From: Legionellales bacterium
GTDB lineage: Bacteria > Pseudomonadota > Gammaproteobacteria > Legionellales > Legionellaceae
Direction: 5' to 3'
Assembly (NCBI GenBank): GCA_026399195.1
Contig: JAPLRK010000052.1
Location: forward strand, 1-57,515
Length of the DNA stretch: 57,515 nucleotides
Below are positions 7,901 to 15,471 of this stretch, piece after piece. Position numbers and translations under genes: made by a program. A model generated the notes under the pieces. It ran no database searches. It worked only from the letters and a program-made list of their open reading frames with translations, and was not told where the DNA came from. Numbering within the stretch: position 1 is the first letter of the stretch; each line of letters opens with the position of its first letter.

Positions 7901-10401
7901 ATGGTTTTATTGGTGGTTTGATTATAGGGATATTGTTCAAAAAACTCACGTATTCGAGAATAATCTAAATGGACTTCAACCATTTGCATGCTCTTTTGTT
8001 GAAGTTTGATTTCTTCCAAAGTGATTTCAACCATCAATTTTTTGAGGTACAAAATTCTTCGTTGCATGGCTGCTCTTTCTGATGGGTCCCCCTCACTTCT
8101 GGGAGATCTGTCTTCTTGCTTAATACCCCCTAAAAATTGGTCTAAAATGTTGAAGCAGATGATCAGAGCGATATTCAACTCCTTAAAAGCGAGCTGTAGA
8201 TGGGATAAGGCCTCGGAGTTGTATTCGTCTTGTTGTTTATAAAGTGAGGAGGCATGGTAAGTTAGCAAAGCGGCATAAGTGTCTAAAAAATCTTTGGGCG
8301 TCTCGTCGCTTAGGGTAAACATGGTCTTCAATCCCTCATTTGATTTTTTCAGAGGGTTAAACACCGGAAAATAGGGCTGATGATAGGGGTAAATGGGGCG
8401 TCTATGGTCTGGGCTCCCCGTCCACTTTAGTAGGTAGGGTTGGTTATTGATGAGTAAGACATCTAAAGGCTTGATCAGAGAGGCGCCAACTTTCATCCTC
8501 TCTTCCATGGGGACTAACCCATCATTCTCATCGAGAGTGCGGGTAGAGACGATTTGATTTGGGATCAATGCAATCAAGGACCAAAAAAGGGGCTGTGACG
8601 TATTTTCCTCGAGTGATTTTAGTATATAAAATTCTAAATACGCTTTGATCATTTCGGGATGCTCTATCAACTCAGGTGTGAACGACGCAGGAATGGATCC
8701 TTTGGTTTTTAAATAGGCCACGAAAGCCGGATCGGTGATAGCGGTCTTAATTTGGAGAATGAGATCTCCTAAAATGGGCCCAAGCAGTCTGAACTTGTCG
8801 GAATCTTTGTTGAGCGAGACCAACCATTGTTTGAAAAAATCATAAATGGGCGTGAGCTCGATTTTGGAGGGGGTGAGTGTGCTGTACCCCCCATTGTCTG
8901 AAAGGCGCCTGGCCCGTTCCATCGTGAGGTGTAATTGTCGGTTGGTCGATGTTTGTTCAATGAATTTTATGCCGACTGCTGAATACCGAATGGCTTCATG
9001 GAGTTGGTCAAACCGCCGGTAATACCGCGTGAGTTCTTTAATGAGGTGAAGATATATGATGCGCTCTTCAGTGGGGATAAATTTTACGATGGGAGCCACA
9101 TCTATCAAGACCGTATCCATGTTAGACATTCCAGCAGCATTCAGCATGCGATGAAAGATGAGTTTTGCATGCCAAATACACATATCTCTTTCTTCATTGA
9201 TGCGAGAGATGGGAAGGGTTTCTTTGGTTTCTTGAGAACCATTCAACTGAAGGACTAATGCTTGAATGACTCTTTTAAATTCAGCGAGATAGCTTTTTTC
9301 ATCTCTGATGAAGATAGATCGTAGCGAATTGATGATGGGGGCATCCATGAAGCAAGGAGTTCCTTGCCTGTCTGGACATAATTCAATGTACCCTTTACAT
9401 ACCAAATCGTGGAGGGCATTATGAATGGCACTTGGAGATAGTGCGGGATCACAGAGATCCCCCCAATGATACAGAAGCGTTCTTGGCACATTGAATGGAC
9501 CAAGTTGAGCTAAACAACGCAACACCAATAAAGAGTCTGGATCATCCTCTGCAGGGAAGCGGCGTTCATCCTCTAAGATCGCTTGTAATTGTTCGAGGGA
9601 AACGGTGGGCTTAAAAAGATACTCTTGTTGCTCGTAAGTTTTGGTCTCATCCTCCAAGGAGCTTCCTCGGTGTTTGATGGCTTTGCTGAGCTCGGTCACA
9701 GCACCTGGAAAATCAGAAGCCGCGTCTGCAAGGGCCAGAGCACACTGTGAGCGTTCTATACTTGTTTTATACTCGCCTAAGGTTCTTAAAATCAATTGTT
9801 GTGATTCATGACGCTCCAGATTTGGGACAAACACAAGGTTTGGAAGATCGGTGTTGCATGAGGTTAAAATGATGTCCCCGTTTCGTTTTAAGGGCAGATC
9901 CTTCAAATCCGTCTCGTCAGCATTATCTAAGATGAGCAACCAACGATTGGCAGGGGGTGATGAATCGAGAGTCTGAACTGATTCGGCAGTAGGGGCTGAA
10001 GGTTTTGCTCCGGGGGAGATCATGGTCGCCCCAAAATCAAAGGTAAAGGCATCCGTTATGGAGGGCTTGTCAGAAGGCTTTGATTGGGATATTTGTTCTA
10101 AATAAGAGAACACAGTGCGCATGGCTGTTCTTTCTTGAAGATCTAGGGATAAAAGTTGCGCTGCTTCTTCATAAGATTTCTCTCGGTTTGAACAGTTGAT
10201 CCAAATCACGACTTCATATTCGTTGAAGTATTTCAAATGGTCATAGGCAAAAGCTTTGGCTTCTTCTGATTTGCCACGACTGGTAAGGGATGTGAGGGTG
10301 ACAAGATGCTCTTTTTTTAATTTATCAAGCAATTGTTTTCGTAAATGTCTACGGGGCTGATAAAAAGAGTTCTCTGCAGGCAATGAAATGAAAGTCGGCA
10401 T
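4933..10401 (-). CDS. giant NB-ARC-like / TPR / OTU-domain cysteine protease protein
   Basis: Encodes 1822 residues with at least three modules. Residues 1-220 resemble an NB-ARC/STAND nucleotide-binding domain: a leading F..R..L helix, then SLTSRGKSE (38-46), which lines up with GLGGVGKT of NB-ARC but has Ser for the first Walker A glycine. VVIWINC follows, then Walker B WLLILDNADE with D159 and a sensor-like DIILTSC. Residues 280-370 look winged-helix-like. The long middle is helical, with TPR-type repeats around 1170-1250 (AYEQAIIDYKRYLKVYPDS). The C-terminal 250 residues form an OTU fold: GGSCQFMAIA with nucleophile C1581, WGGALSLRAL at W1673, and NGSNHYDTIV with H1739. OTU proteases cleave ubiquitin chains, so this is a candidate host-directed effector. 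Start ATG 10401 has AAAGGAC upstream. No signal peptide. It lies 43 bp after nth and may be co-transcribed. Confidence 0.88.
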   Translation of the reverse strand: MPTFISLPAENSFYQPRRHLRKQLLDKLKKEHLVTLTSLTSRGKSEEAKAFAYDHLKYFNEYEVVIWINCSNREKSYEEAAQLLSLDLQERTAMRTVFSYLEQISQSKPSDKPSITDAFTFDFGATMISPGAKPSAPTAESVQTLDSSPPANRWLLILDNADETDLKDLPLKRNGDIILTSCNTDLPNLVFVPNLERHESQQLILRTLGEYKTSIERSQCALALADAASDFPGAVTELSKAIKHRGSSLEDETKTYEQQEYLFKPTVSLEQLQAILEDERRFPAEDDPDSLLVLRCLAQLGPFNVPRTLLYHWGDLCDPALSPSAIHNALHDLVCKGYIELCPDRQGTPCFMDAPIINSLRSIFIRDEKSYLAEFKRVIQALVLQLNGSQETKETLPISRINEERDMCIWHAKLIFHRMLNAAGMSNMDTVLIDVAPIVKFIPTEERIIYLHLIKELTRYYRRFDQLHEAIRYSAVGIKFIEQTSTNRQLHLTMERARRLSDNGGYSTLTPSKIELTPIYDFFKQWLVSLNKDSDKFRLLGPILGDLILQIKTAITDPAFVAYLKTKGSIPASFTPELIEHPEMIKAYLEFYILKSLEENTSQPLFWSLIALIPNQIVSTRTLDENDGLVPMEERMKVGASLIKPLDVLLINNQPYLLKWTGSPDHRRPIYPYHQPYFPVFNPLKKSNEGLKTMFTLSDETPKDFLDTYAALLTYHASSLYKQQDEYNSEALSHLQLAFKELNIALIICFNILDQFLGGIKQEDRSPRSEGDPSERAAMQRRILYLKKLMVEITLEEIKLQQKSMQMVEVHLDYSRIREFFEQYPYNQTTNKTIHLSFQLMLNEAIEDRIWWPIHFLHKIKRIKNEFPNLAQKAAYRVNPFVQANANATAFFAVVNRWPHVFSEHFKACDTLGLKIKSKGMNPEVKSSFEKLMGQAERAINEKIHFCQAAIKSQPKPDGKAYASIISLLESHLEKPVEEKESQQIKLWLTLGRLYIKQYKQGIDFNKEEKKECLFLAQHALKSAQKMYYDFEREDHPSWELYDLYYSLIWIIGKKEISTQKIDPRRETKIIQYLLKIRSIASQLYDGSTEKNIRQALKLYNTLLAVPGSIYPKANNLFTIPLTLPLKNAETLLNKLNALIQDQPENISVFLERAEILVNIGAYEQAIIDYKRYLKVYPDSAPSLAGKGYAHYKLGDAANRQMALCDFASARQKMPDNPFIQYQQKLVQKASKKTQMNLQRPVAPSSKFALFIKFLSEHFALKLKVHLDKAKGTDPRDSKAALFGKAVKATSSLLPSTISAFGVSLDVNLKEVVSGLADIAVDAHDKTEQYKNNLLADNISESILKPDGIFSSIAYDIAIIYEDQIGVIARSAIDRFARYIASNMVHYLRSNLVPPYIPLREKLIMGTTYARHRWFEVSLKVDREAAHETLRSMSFFPRIFLTGCHAKSVPFGWGGFGITAKEITTKAGIRTSDGELYGQASATVGLFGYRAGTIEEALEKGFTLISTPYLSATTHETGILARKNMITPPMSVHASLSELQMVLLSVSSKKAAFRDAFDQFLNVNFGLIKEKVAPGPHGGSCQFMAIATQLAKCSPTQLAAVQNLCPLMTPVRSEHIKELAQELRIITSRHLLAHQDDFKPFIGENARKDDMVDEFNQAEDIPAYAASLERGAWGGALSLRALGCVLQHDILILHPDMMIPRATTMENRIFRAGEGSSKPYLPSRDLSNTLVLVYNGSNHYDTIVAHPPSDDTRLADYISAQMVRSSAVLQRTILSRKSSPTLPHRSSGGTTRLPDLFFQLPPKESTPMARVGTPPKSASIRS

Positions 10402-10444
10402 ATCTAGTCCTTTAGATGAAGCAACATATAATCATAGCAGGATT

Positions 10445-11071
10445 TTATTTGTGTTTGAATTCACATAAATTTTGTATCAAACAGTCATGGCAATGAGGAT
10501 TTCTCGCAACACAAACATAGCGGCCATGCAAAATAAGCCAATGGTGAGCGTCGTGGATAAATTCTTTGTCAACGCGTTTGAGTAAGGCTTCCTCAACCGC
10601 TAGGGGTGTCTTCCCAGGAGCAAGTCCTGTGCGATTCGCCACGCGAAAAATATGGGTATCAACCGCCATGGTGGGTTGGTGAAACACAGTGTTCAGTACG
10701 ACGTTTGCGGTTTTTCGCCCAACCCCCGGGAGGGCCACAAGTGCTTCACGGGAATCAGGTACTTGACCTTGATGGCGCTCTATCAGGAGTTGGCAGGTTT
10801 GGAGGATATGGATGGCTTTGGTATTGAACAAACCAATGGTTTTGATGTGGTTTTTCAGTTTTTCGAGGCCTAAAGCAAGGATTGCATCGGGGGTGTTTGC
10901 AATGGGGAAAAGTTTGGCCGTTGCTTTGTTGACACTGATATCTGTGGCTTGCGCTGATAGCATCACACTCACCAACAATTCAAAAGGGGAGTGAAAATGG
11001 AGCTCAGTGGTGGGATGAGGGTTCTGAGCTCTTAGACACTCAAAGAGCGCGTGACGTTGCTGCTTATTCAT
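10445..11071 (-). CDS. nth: endonuclease III
   Basis: Encodes 208 residues. Nth is a bifunctional DNA glycosylase/AP lyase of base-excision repair that removes oxidised pyrimidines. Visible are the helix-hairpin-helix [13 protein letters not shown] with the catalytic lysine, the catalytic Asp in AVDTHIFR, and the iron-sulfur loop with C-x6-C-x2-C-x5-C spacing ([17 protein letters not shown]). I chose ATG 11071, which matches the E. coli N-terminus (MNK..R) and has AGGGA about 5 bases upstream, rather than upstream in-frame codons. The start overlaps the end of the rsxB-like gene by 8 nt, indicating translational coupling in an rsxB-nth pair as in other gammaproteobacteria. Confidence 0.97.
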   Translation of the reverse strand: MNKQQRHALFECLRAQNPHPTTELHFHSPFELLVSVMLSAQATDISVNKATAKLFPIANTPDAILALGLEKLKNHIKTIGLFNTKAIHILQTCQLLIERHQGQVPDSREALVALPGVGRKTANVVLNTVFHQPTMAVDTHIFRVANRTGLAPGKTPLAVEEALLKRVDKEFIHDAHHWLILHGRYVCVARNPHCHDCLIQNLCEFKHK

Positions 11072-11666
11072 CAGTTCCCTTTTTTTTGACCTCTCTTCGT
11101 GCAATGGCTTGTAAAATATAATGTTGTATATTGGTCTTGTCCTCAGTCATTGCGGTTAAGCGTTTTTTTTCCCTGTAGTCCTTTTGTTTTTCTTGATCTC
11201 TGTGAAGTAGGCGCACGACCTTTTCATGATGACGGAGGCGCGCTTTCTCTTTGTCATAGACGAGGGAGGGCTGAAGGATCATGTCAATGCAATCTACAGG
11301 GCAAGGTTCCACACAAAGGCCACAGCCGGTACACTCATCAGGTAGGATCGTGTGCATCAAGGTTCCACTGCCAATGATGGCATCAACAGGGCAGGCTTGA
11401 ATGCATTTGGTACAACCGATGCATTCGGATTCTCTGATCACGGCTTGTGCTGGGGCACGGTTGGGGGCTGAGGTTAGAAACGGAGTTGGGTCAATGTTTA
11501 GGAGACAGCCCAAGGCTTTGATGGTTATCGTTCCCCCTGGAGGGCATCGATCAATAGGCGCCCCACCTATAGCCAATGCTTCTGCATAAGGCATACACCC
11601 AGGAAAGCCACACTCACCGCATTGCGTTTGTGGTAATAAGGCATCAATGGTTTTTGCGGTGACCAT
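11064..11666 (-). CDS. rsxB: RnfB/RsxB-type iron-sulfur protein lacking the membrane anchor
   Basis: Encodes 200 residues. RnfB/RsxB is the ferredoxin-like subunit of the Rnf/Rsx electron-transport complex. Here the protein starts directly before the Fe4 motif ([10 protein letters not shown]), which is followed by two ferredoxin 4Fe-4S motifs ([12 protein letters not shown] and [12 protein letters not shown]). The N-terminal hydrophobic helix that normally tethers RnfB to the membrane is missing. It cannot be upstream, because metG ends only 5 bp before the ATG. No rnfA, C, D, G or E gene is in the window. It may act as a soluble electron carrier; the partner is unknown. The C-terminal tail is Lys/Arg-rich and basic. 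Confidence 0.88.
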   Translation of the reverse strand: MVTAKTIDALLPQTQCGECGFPGCMPYAEALAIGGAPIDRCPPGGTITIKALGCLLNIDPTPFLTSAPNRAPAQAVIRESECIGCTKCIQACPVDAIIGSGTLMHTILPDECTGCGLCVEPCPVDCIDMILQPSLVYDKEKARLRHHEKVVRLLHRDQEKQKDYREKKRLTAMTEDKTNIQHYILQAIARREVKKKGTDE

Positions 11667-11671
11667 GGCGA

Positions 11672-13318
11672 CTATAATCCTTGTCCCTGGGCAAGCATCG
11701 CATCAATATGCGCTTGTTCGACACGTTGCATGAGGGGCAAAAAGGGATTGATCTGATGATTTAATAAGGGCTGGTCGATGTCCTTCCACACGAAGGGATC
11801 GCAATTGAGAAAGATCTCTGAATCTCGCGCCATTTGGGGTAAAACGGGCTTGAGATAAGTCATCAACACACGAAACATATTGAGGCCCATGGTACAAATG
11901 GCTTGTACTTCAGGCGTACGCAGGGGATCTTTGGCAAGAGTCCAAGGTTTGTTTAAGTCAATGTACTGGTTCACCAGTGCGGCACCCTCCATGATCTGAC
12001 GGATGGCTTGTGCATTATCACGCTGGATATAAGAATCGATGATCTCTTCACGCAAACTCACCAGATGTTGATACAATTCGGGCGCGCATAAGGTGGGCGA
12101 CAATTGGCCACCAAAGCCTTTGTGAATGAAACCAGCACATCGACTGGCAATATTTACGACTTTCCCAATCAGATCAGCATTGACCCTGTTGATAAAGTCC
12201 GAAAAATTAAGATCAATATCTTCCACGCTGCCATTGAGCTTGGCGGCAAAATAGTAACGCAAATATTCAGGATTGAGATGGGCAAGATAAGCTCGTGCTT
12301 CGATGAACGTCCCTCGTGATTTGGACATTTTTTGCCCACAAACCGTTAAAAATCCGTGGGTAAAAATCGCAGTGGGAAGGCGATAACCACTTCCAGAAAG
12401 AATGGCTGGCCAAAAAATGGCGTGAAAGTAGATGATGTCTTTGCCGACGAAATGGTATAACTCAGTCTTCGAGTCTTTCTCCCAAAAGTCAGAAAATGAC
12501 GTGCCAGACTCATCACAATATTTCTTAAAACTGGCCATATAGCCAATGGGCGCATCTAACCATACGTAAAAATATTTGTCGACAGTCCCAGGAATTGAGA
12601 AACCAAAATAAGGCCCGTCACGGGAGATGTCCCATTGTTTTAAGCCTGCATCAAACCATTCTTTTAGTTTGTTGGCCACCTCTGATTGCAGATGCCCTTT
12701 GCGTGTCCAGTCTTTCAGCAAAGCTTCATAACGTGGCAAGTCAAAAAAATAATGCTCAGATTCTTTTTCAATGGGTTTGGCTCCCGTGATGGCTGAAACT
12801 GGATTGATTAACTCTGTCGGGGTATAGGTGGCACCGCAGGATTCACAGTTGTCGCCATACTGGTCGTGTGCGCCACATTTAGGACAGGTGCCCTTCACAT
12901 ACCGATCGGGTAAAAACATGTTTTTAACAGGATCATAAGCTTGACGAATGGTTTTACAAACAATGTCCCCACGAGCCTTGAGTTTTTCAAAGATGTCGGT
13001 GGCAAATATTTGATTTTCAGGCGAGTGGGTGGTGTGGTAACTGTCATAATCAATCCCAAAACCCGCAAAGTCTCGCTCGTGGCTTTGTTTCATTTCAAGG
13101 GTTAAAGCCTCAGGCGTCACCCCCAACTGTTCGGCCTTGAGCATGATGGGGGTACCGTGCGCATCTTCACCGCACACACTAATACACTGATGTCCTAACA
13201 TCTTATGGACGCGCACCCATATATTCGTTTGAATATGTTCAACCATATGCCCTAAATGAAGGTGTCCATTGGCATAGGGAAGGGCTGATGTGACTAACAT
13301 GCGACGAAGTGTGATCAT
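11672..13318 (-). CDS. metG: methionyl-tRNA synthetase (short form)
   Basis: MetRS charges tRNA-Met. The 548 residues align along their length with the catalytic and anticodon-binding parts of E. coli MetG. The HIGH-type motif is HLGH (about 20-23), the CP domain has a zinc knuckle ([18 protein letters not shown]) and the second catalytic motif is KMSKSRG. The C-terminal tRNA-binding dimerisation domain of the roughly 675-residue form is absent, as in many bacteria. The ATG at 13318 is followed six codons later by the conserved [11 protein letters not shown]. It heads a compact metG-rsxB-nth block on the minus strand. A hairpin in its leader overlaps the putative ribosome site. Confidence 0.97.
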   Translation of the reverse strand: MITLRRMLVTSALPYANGHLHLGHMVEHIQTNIWVRVHKMLGHQCISVCGEDAHGTPIMLKAEQLGVTPEALTLEMKQSHERDFAGFGIDYDSYHTTHSPENQIFATDIFEKLKARGDIVCKTIRQAYDPVKNMFLPDRYVKGTCPKCGAHDQYGDNCESCGATYTPTELINPVSAITGAKPIEKESEHYFFDLPRYEALLKDWTRKGHLQSEVANKLKEWFDAGLKQWDISRDGPYFGFSIPGTVDKYFYVWLDAPIGYMASFKKYCDESGTSFSDFWEKDSKTELYHFVGKDIIYFHAIFWPAILSGSGYRLPTAIFTHGFLTVCGQKMSKSRGTFIEARAYLAHLNPEYLRYYFAAKLNGSVEDIDLNFSDFINRVNADLIGKVVNIASRCAGFIHKGFGGQLSPTLCAPELYQHLVSLREEIIDSYIQRDNAQAIRQIMEGAALVNQYIDLNKPWTLAKDPLRTPEVQAICTMGLNMFRVLMTYLKPVLPQMARDSEIFLNCDPFVWKDIDQPLLNHQINPFLPLMQRVEQAHIDAMLAQGQGL

Positions 13319-13320
13319 GA

Positions 13321-13340
13321 GCTCTTCTCATAAAAAGAGC
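13321..13340 (-). promoter_or_regulatory. leader hairpin over the metG ribosome-binding site
   Basis: Immediately upstream of the metG ATG, GCTCTT and AAGAGC form a perfect 6-bp stem with an 8-base loop. The downstream arm (AGAAGAG) is the only Shine-Dalgarno-like sequence before the ATG, so folding could hide it. A second GC-rich inverted repeat (CGCGG/CCGCG) lies at 13361-13378. Both are visible; a regulatory role is inference. Confidence 0.35.
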
Positions 13341-13464
13341 AAATGATAACTTATACAGCGCGCGGTCACAATCCGCGGTTTTTGGGCGACGTTATGATAA
13401 GTGTGGGGTGATTGGAGTAGTTCCGTTATAATTAGTTCTGAAACCACCAGGAGCTAGCAAAATA

Positions 13465-14028
13465 ATGACTCAATCACGGCTAATCATCGGGATCACTGGC
13501 GCCTCTGGCATCATTTATGGCATACGGCTTTTGCAAGTGCTACAAAAAATGCCAGTTGAAACACATCTGGTGGTGAGCAAGGCGGCTCAGTTGGCACTTT
13601 CATATGAAACAACAATGACGATGGCGGAACTGAAGTCAATAGCTACGACTTATCATCGATGCAATGATATTGCAGCTCCTATTGCTAGTGGCTCTTTTAA
13701 AACGATGGGGATGATCATCGCCCCTTGTTCTATGAACAGTTTGGCTGAAATCGCCCATGGGATTTCTGGCAACCTACTAACGCGTGCTGCGGATGTGGTT
13801 CTGAAGGAGCGTCGTCGTTTGGTGTTGATGCCGCGTGAAGCACCCCTACATTTGGTGCATCTGCAAAATATGGTGACTATCACTCAAATGGGAGGCGTGA
13901 TTTATCCGCCGGTTCCTGCTTTCTATCAAAAACCTGAAAGCGTCATGGCGTTGGTGGATGACACGATTGCACGAGTGCTCTGTTTTTTTGAGCTGGATTG
14001 TGGTTTGTTACGCCCTTGGGGGGCATAA
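13465..14028 (+). CDS. ubiX: flavin prenyltransferase UbiX
   Basis: UbiX attaches a dimethylallyl group to FMN, making the prenyl-FMN cofactor needed by the decarboxylase UbiD in ubiquinone synthesis. The 187 residues have the family length. Motifs include the N-terminal flavoprotein signature IGITGASGIIYGIRLL, the IAPCSMNSLAEIAHG segment that binds the FMN and prenyl phosphates, and LMPREAPLHLVHLQNM. AGGAG lies about 11 bases before ATG 13465. A TATAAT at 13427-13432 could be its -10, with a poor -35. It is divergent from metG and converges on the next gene, with a hairpin terminator between. Confidence 0.96.
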   Translation: MTQSRLIIGITGASGIIYGIRLLQVLQKMPVETHLVVSKAAQLALSYETTMTMAELKSIATTYHRCNDIAAPIASGSFKTMGMIIAPCSMNSLAEIAHGISGNLLTRAADVVLKERRRLVLMPREAPLHLVHLQNMVTITQMGGVIYPPVPAFYQKPESVMALVDDTIARVLCFFELDCGLLRPWGA

Positions 14029-14052
14029 AAAACGCGGCTATATGCCGCGTTT
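14029..14052 (-). terminator. rho-independent terminator of the Ala-rich membrane-protein gene
   Basis: AACGCGGC (14031-14038) pairs with GCCGCGTT (14044-14051) around a TATAT loop. On the minus strand the stem is followed by six T. It ends the minus-strand gene at 14074 and may also slow plus-strand ubiX readthrough. Confidence 0.75.
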
Positions 14053-14073
14053 GATGAGATGAGGATCCTGTGA

Positions 14074-14574
14074 CTATGCAGCAGCTACTGCAGGAGCAGC
14101 TACTGTAGGAGCAGTATCGTCTGCTTTTTGTTTGGGAGCTACAAACAGTGGTGCCTTGTGAGCAGGCGCTTGAGCAGCAGCCTTGGGTGCCTCTTCTTCT
14201 GTAGTAGTACGAGCAAGCTGTACTTGCATTGTTGCAGTGCTTGTGTTGACAGCAGGGGCTACAGCGGGGGCAGTTGCTTCTTCTGATACAGGGGCACTAC
14301 CAAACATTTTATCAGCAGCCCAACTTAGGAGGGTTGTGATGCCTTTGAAAATACCACCAACTGCAAATACAGCAGCAGCTGAAACTGCAGCAACGGAAGC
14401 GATTGCAACAGGTACGGCGGCAGCGCCTAATGCTTCAAAAGCCGCGGATGAGGCAATACCAATCGTTATCGCAGCGAGGAAAGCTGGAGGGAAGAAGACA
14501 GAAACGACGATTGCCACTAAAGCAAGAGCAGATAACGTTAAAACAAACCAGTGACGCTTCATAAATTCAGACAT
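14074..14574 (-). CDS. small Ala-rich membrane protein with acidic/Ala-Pro tail
   Basis: Encodes 166 residues and I do not recognise a family. Residues 8-35 form one hydrophobic segment (FVLTLSALALVAIVVSVFF) and residues 40-75 a second stretch rich in Ala, Ile and Val. These are followed by an amphipathic LLSWAADKMFG and then about 80 residues of low-complexity Ala/Pro/Thr with scattered charges, ending AVAAA. The gene is well formed, with a strong AAAGGAGT ribosome site 8 bases before the ATG, a good promoter (14608-14635) and a terminator. It is probably an inner-membrane protein expressed alone. The long antisense open frame inside it reflects the GC-skewed Ala codons. Confidence 0.8.
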   Translation of the reverse strand: MSEFMKRHWFVLTLSALALVAIVVSVFFPPAFLAAITIGIASSAAFEALGAAAVPVAIASVAAVSAAAVFAVGGIFKGITTLLSWAADKMFGSAPVSEEATAPAVAPAVNTSTATMQVQLARTTTEEEAPKAAAQAPAHKAPLFVAPKQKADDTAPTVAAPAVAAA

Positions 14575-14607
14575 TGTAATACTCCTTTGGTTAGATTGTC
14601 GATGAGG

Positions 14608-14635
14608 ATTCTAACACAACTATTTTGTTTGTGAA
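14608..14635 (-). promoter_or_regulatory. sigma70 promoter of the 14074-14574 gene
   Basis: Read on the minus strand: TTCACA (14630-14635, one mismatch to TTGACA), a 16-bp spacer, then TAGAAT (14608-14613, one mismatch to TATAAT). The predicted start leaves a leader of roughly 25-30 nt carrying AAAGGAGT. Confidence 0.65.
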
Positions 14636-14684
14636 CTGAATCTACGCATTAAATTGTAACAATATTGTAAAGCGATCTTTGAAG

Positions 14685-14716
14685 AGAATGACATGCAAAA
14701 AGACGCATCCCATTCT
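14685..14716 (-). terminator. long hairpin after queC, possible weak terminator
   Basis: AGAATGGGATGC pairs with GCATGTCATTCT (one mismatch, one G-U) around GTCTTTTT on the minus strand, a few bases past the queC stop. There is no T-run after the stem, so it may stabilise the 3' end rather than terminate. Confidence 0.35.
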
Positions 14717-14721
14717 GTAGA

Positions 14722-15399
14722 TCATGAGGTTTGATACATCGTCGGATCTTTAATATGAGCGGCTAAAAATCCTTCAAGACGAAGGACGCAACTATCACAA
14801 CGGCCACATGCAGCACCATCGGGAGAGGCTTGATAACAAGAGACGGTCATTCGGTAATTTACGCCTAACAAAACCCCTGTTTGAATGATTTCAGCTTTTG
14901 TCATGTGCAATAGGGGGGCGTGGATGGTCACGTGTTTTCCTTCAACCGAGGCTTTGGTAGCCACCATTGCTAGAGCTTGGAAAGCCTGAATGAATTCAGG
15001 ACGACAATCAGGATAGTTGGAATAATCTACAGCGTTTGCTCCGATAAAAATATCGTAAGCTTGAATGCTCTCAGCAAGGCCTAAAGCTAGGCTTAAAAAA
15101 ACAGTGTTACGTGCTGGCACGTAGGTGACAGGGATGGCGCTAGAGCTCGAATATTCTGGCACCTGAAGGCGAAGGTCTGTGAGCGCTGATGTTCCAAACT
15201 GTCCCATATCTAGGCGTACGACTCGGTGATCGGTGGCGCCTAAAGCTTGTGATAGGGTGTGAGCGGCTTTTAATTCAGAAACATGTCTTTGGCCATAATC
15301 AAAACTTAAGGTCGTACATTGAAAGCCTTGCGATTTGGCAATAGCCAAGCAGGTTGTTGAGTCAAGACCGCCTGATAATAGGATCACTGCTTGGTTCAT
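14722..15399 (-). CDS. queC: 7-cyano-7-deazaguanine synthase QueC
   Basis: QueC converts 7-carboxy-7-deazaguanine to preQ0 with ATP and ammonia, a step toward queuosine in tRNA. The 225 residues include the N-terminal PP-loop [11 protein letters not shown], the purine-binding [12 protein letters not shown] and DCRPEF, and a C-terminal zinc site with cysteines in [18 protein letters not shown]. No other queuosine gene is in the window. It is divergent from manC across 72 bp. Confidence 0.96.
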   Translation of the reverse strand: MNQAVILLSGGLDSTTCLAIAKSQGFQCTTLSFDYGQRHVSELKAAHTLSQALGATDHRVVRLDMGQFGTSALTDLRLQVPEYSSSSAIPVTYVPARNTVFLSLALGLAESIQAYDIFIGANAVDYSNYPDCRPEFIQAFQALAMVATKASVEGKHVTIHAPLLHMTKAEIIQTGVLLGVNYRMTVSCYQASPDGAACGRCDSCVLRLEGFLAAHIKDPTMYQTS

Positions 15400-15471
15400 G
15401 CCTGCCTCGTTTGATATTTTAGGTTAAGACCTGTTAAACTGCCCTACATTCAAGCCTTTCGATGGGTGATC

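Noticed and set aside
14183-14554. Open frame of 123 codons on the plus strand opposite the Ala-rich membrane protein
   Set aside because: It mirrors the Ala/Val codons of the real gene; the minus-strand gene has promoter, ribosome site and terminator.
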